Shown piece by piece: positions 62,396 through 64,000 of a DNA stretch of 64,000 bases (positions are counted from its first letter, which is position 1; each line of letters begins with the position of its first letter). Position numbers and translations under genes: made by a program. Under the pieces are notes generated by a model. The model saw nothing but the letters and a program-made list of their open reading frames with translations, was not told where the DNA came from and made no database searches. Source of the DNA: Ornithinimicrobium pratense (GTDB taxonomy: Bacteria; Actinomycetota; Actinomycetes; Actinomycetales; Dermatophilaceae); contig NZ_CP044427.1 of assembly GCF_008843165.1 (NCBI RefSeq), forward strand, positions 3,410,001 through 3,474,000, in the 5' to 3' direction.

Positions 62396-63643
62396 TCAGG
62401 CGGTGAGTGCGGGTAGTTGGTCAGCTCCGATCTCTGGGTTGGTGGTGGGCACGATGTTGAGGCGGCAGCGGGCCAGGACCTCGAGTCCGAGGTAGCGGCG
62501 CCCTTCGGCCCATTCGTCGGTCTGCTCGGCAAGGACGGCGCCGACGAGGCGGACGATCGCGGCCCGGTTGGGGAAGATCCCGACGGCATCGGTACGGCGG
62601 CGGATCTCCTTGTTGAGACGCTCCGCAGGGTTGTTGGACCAGATCTGGGTCCACACGTCCTTTGGGAAGGCGGTGAAGGCCAGGATGTCCTCACGCGCTT
62701 CGCCGAGGTGCTCGGCCACGACGGGCAGCTTGTCGGTGACGTAGTCGATGAGCCGGTCGAACTGGGCGTGCACGGCGGGGGCGTCGGGCTGGTCGTACAC
62801 CGAGTGCAGCATCGCCTTGACCGCTGGCCACATCGACTTCGGTGTCACGGACATCAGGTTGGCGGCGTAGTGGGTGCGGCAGCGTTGCCAGGACGTGCCG
62901 GGCAGGTTCGCCGCGATCGCCTCGACCAGCCCGGCGTGCGCGTCGGAGGTCACCAGCCGCACGCCGGACAGGCCGCGGGCGACGAGGTCGGCGAAGAACT
63001 CGTTCCACGCCGTGCCTGTCTCTGCCGTGGCCACGCGCATCCCGAGGACCTCGCGGTGCCCATCGCCGTTGACGCCGGTCGCGAGCAGGACGACGGCGTT
63101 GATGACGCGCCCGCCCTCGCGGACCTTCATCGTGAGCGCGTCGGCGGCCACGAACGTGAACGGGCCGGCTTCGCCGAGAGGGCGGTGGCGGAAGTCCTCG
63201 ACGAGCTGGTCCAGGTCGGCGGCCATGCGGGAGACCTGGGACTTGGACAACGAGTCGATGCCGAGGGTCTTGACGAGCTTGTCCATCCGCCGGGTGGAGA
63301 CCCCGGCGAGGTAGCAGTCAGCCACGACGGTGATCAGCGCGGACTCCGCGCGTTTGCGCCGCTCGAGGAGCCACTCGGGGAAGTAGGTACCCTTGCGCAG
63401 CTTGGGGACCGCGACATCCAGGGTCCCGACCCGGGTGTCCAGGGGCCGGTGCCGGTAGCCGTTGCGCTGGGCGAGGCGGTCGGGGCTCGTACGTCCGTAC
63501 TCGGCGCCGACGACAGCATCGGCGTCCGCGGACAGCAGGGTGTTGATGATCGACTGCAGCAGGTGCCGCATCAGATCCGGGCTCGCCTCGGCCAGGGCTT
63601 CGCCGAGCAGGCCGGCAGGGTCGACAATGTGAGGTGCGGTCAT
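62396..63643 (-). CDS. IS256-family transposase
   Basis: A 415-residue mutator-type transposase: EYGRTSPDRLAQRNGYRHRPLDTRVGTLDVAVPKLRKGTYFPEWLLERRKRAESAL, DDE residues in VAADALTMKV, LVTSDAHAGL and NNPAERLNKEIRRRTDAVGIFPN. Full length and uninterrupted, although the left end of its element has been displaced 1.7 kb by the IS481 insertion. Confidence 0.93.
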   Translation of the reverse strand: MTAPHIVDPAGLLGEALAEASPDLMRHLLQSIINTLLSADADAVVGAEYGRTSPDRLAQRNGYRHRPLDTRVGTLDVAVPKLRKGTYFPEWLLERRKRAESALITVVADCYLAGVSTRRMDKLVKTLGIDSLSKSQVSRMAADLDQLVEDFRHRPLGEAGPFTFVAADALTMKVREGGRVINAVVLLATGVNGDGHREVLGMRVATAETGTAWNEFFADLVARGLSGVRLVTSDAHAGLVEAIAANLPGTSWQRCRTHYAANLMSVTPKSMWPAVKAMLHSVYDQPDAPAVHAQFDRLIDYVTDKLPVVAEHLGEAREDILAFTAFPKDVWTQIWSNNPAERLNKEIRRRTDAVGIFPNRAAIVRLVGAVLAEQTDEWAEGRRYLGLEVLARCRLNIVPTTNPEIGADQLPALTA

Positions 63644-63851
63644 CGTGTGACTCCGTTCGAGGGTGCTGTGAGAGGTTCACTCGAAGGATCACGCGGTGGC
63701 CGCGTCCTCGTCCGACGTACACGCCGAGGACGCTGTCGACGACCGCGCTACACCACTATGCGGGACTCAACTGAGCCCACAGCCCGGTCCTGCTCGGTGG
63801 GCGTCAATATTGGGTTGCCCCGGGCCGTGGTGGTCGCGAACTATCGGGTCC

Positions 63852-64000
63852 GTGACTGACGAGAACCAGGCCAACGAGTTCGACCACCCCTTATCCGCCG
63901 CAATCTACGACATGGCAGAGGGCTCGCGGGAGGACCTCGACCACTACGCCGCCATCGTTGAGGAACTCGGCGGCCGCTCGGTGGTCGACGTCGGCTGCGG
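63852..64000 (+). CDS. class I SAM-dependent methyltransferase (partial, runs off window)
   Basis: 49 codons are visible: VTDENQANEFDHPLSAAIYDMAEGSREDLDHYAAIVEELGGRSVVDVGCG, ending within motif I. This is the start of a class I methyltransferase. GTG 63852 follows AACTAT by 7 nt. It is the first host gene after the IS256 right end. Confidence 0.7.
   Translation, partial: MTDENQANEFDHPLSAAIYDMAEGSREDLDHYAAIVEELGGRSVVDVGC

Larger units (their letters stand above)
60663..63767. mobile_element. IS256-family insertion sequence, interrupted by an IS481-family element
   Basis: Terminal inverted repeats AGTCCCG-NN-TAGTGGTGTAGCGC at 60663-60685 and, reversed, at 63745-63767 (two mismatches) bound a transposase gene at 62396-63643. 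Without the nested element and its duplicated target the IS would be about 1417 bp, a normal IS256 size. I could not identify a target duplication: the 8 bp on each side are not alike. Confidence 0.85.

Noticed and set aside
60655..63775. Target-site duplication of the IS256-family element
   Set aside because: The 8-9 bp outside the two terminal repeats do not match, so I do not claim one.
62417..63859. A 480-codon plus-strand frame over the IS256 transposase
   Set aside because: Antisense to intact DDE motifs and low-complexity in translation.

Overview
The window is 64 kb of very GC-rich DNA with dense, mostly single-gene or two-to-three-gene transcription units on both strands. Codon use, frequent GTG starts, promoters that give leaderless mRNAs, DUF222/HNH (13E12-type) and DUF1023 genes, an AzgA-type purine permease and DrrAB-like exporters all point to an actinobacterium. 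The overall style suggests Micrococcales (Intrasporangiaceae or Ornithinimicrobiaceae-like), but there is no rRNA or other marker here to fix the genus. I see no tRNA, rRNA or CRISPR array.

Layout. 0-7 kb: a Baeyer-Villiger-like flavoprotein monooxygenase coupled to an HSL-type esterase, a GH13 amylase-family enzyme, a methyltransferase, an ArsR-type regulator divergent from an MFS exporter, and an XRE/membrane-protein pair with a clear operator. 7-14 kb: Nudix hydrolase, M50-like and rhomboid-like membrane proteins, DUF1304, a nucleotidyltransferase with an internal 27-bp repeat, GNAT, IclR regulator with glycerate kinase, and a divergent NCS2 purine permease. 14-30 kb: a UGT-type glycosyltransferase with a GT-C membrane mannosyltransferase-like gene, DUF998, a short UvrA-like ATPase, an LLM oxidoreductase, MFS, a NarL-type two-component system divergent from an ABC-2 exporter, GNAT with trans-aconitate methyltransferase, an alpha/beta hydrolase, and a three-domain SRPBCC/GyrB-ATPase-like/GNAT fusion. 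30-51 kb: HAD, secreted S8 protease, CtlX-type hydrolase, cupin, YjbR, 13E12 HNH, a PPi-type phosphofructokinase, a second UGT, a MerR/thioredoxin-reductase-like pair with its operator, a frameshifted methyltransferase, a membrane protein with a sigma-factor-like N-terminus, a DUF1023-DrrA-DrrB operon and a HEAT-repeat protein.

51-64 kb looks accessory. It holds a second XRE/membrane module whose start codon appears mutated to ATC, a phosphotransferase gene broken by an exact 16-bp tandem duplication, a stand-alone second-type arginyl-tRNA synthetase, a MarR/EamA unit ending in a truncated oxidoreductase, another phosphotransferase, a GNAT flanked by two copies of a bipartite repeat, and an IS256-family element that has been hit in its left end by an IS481-family element with a 15-bp target duplication.

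Regulation is unusually readable. About twenty genes have a TANNNT-like hexamer exactly 6-8 nt before ATG/GTG with no ribosome binding site, which is the signature of leaderless transcripts, and this fixes many start codons. Five divergent or autoregulated loci carry visible dyads: ArsR/MFS, two XRE modules, MerR/flavoprotein and MarR/EamA.
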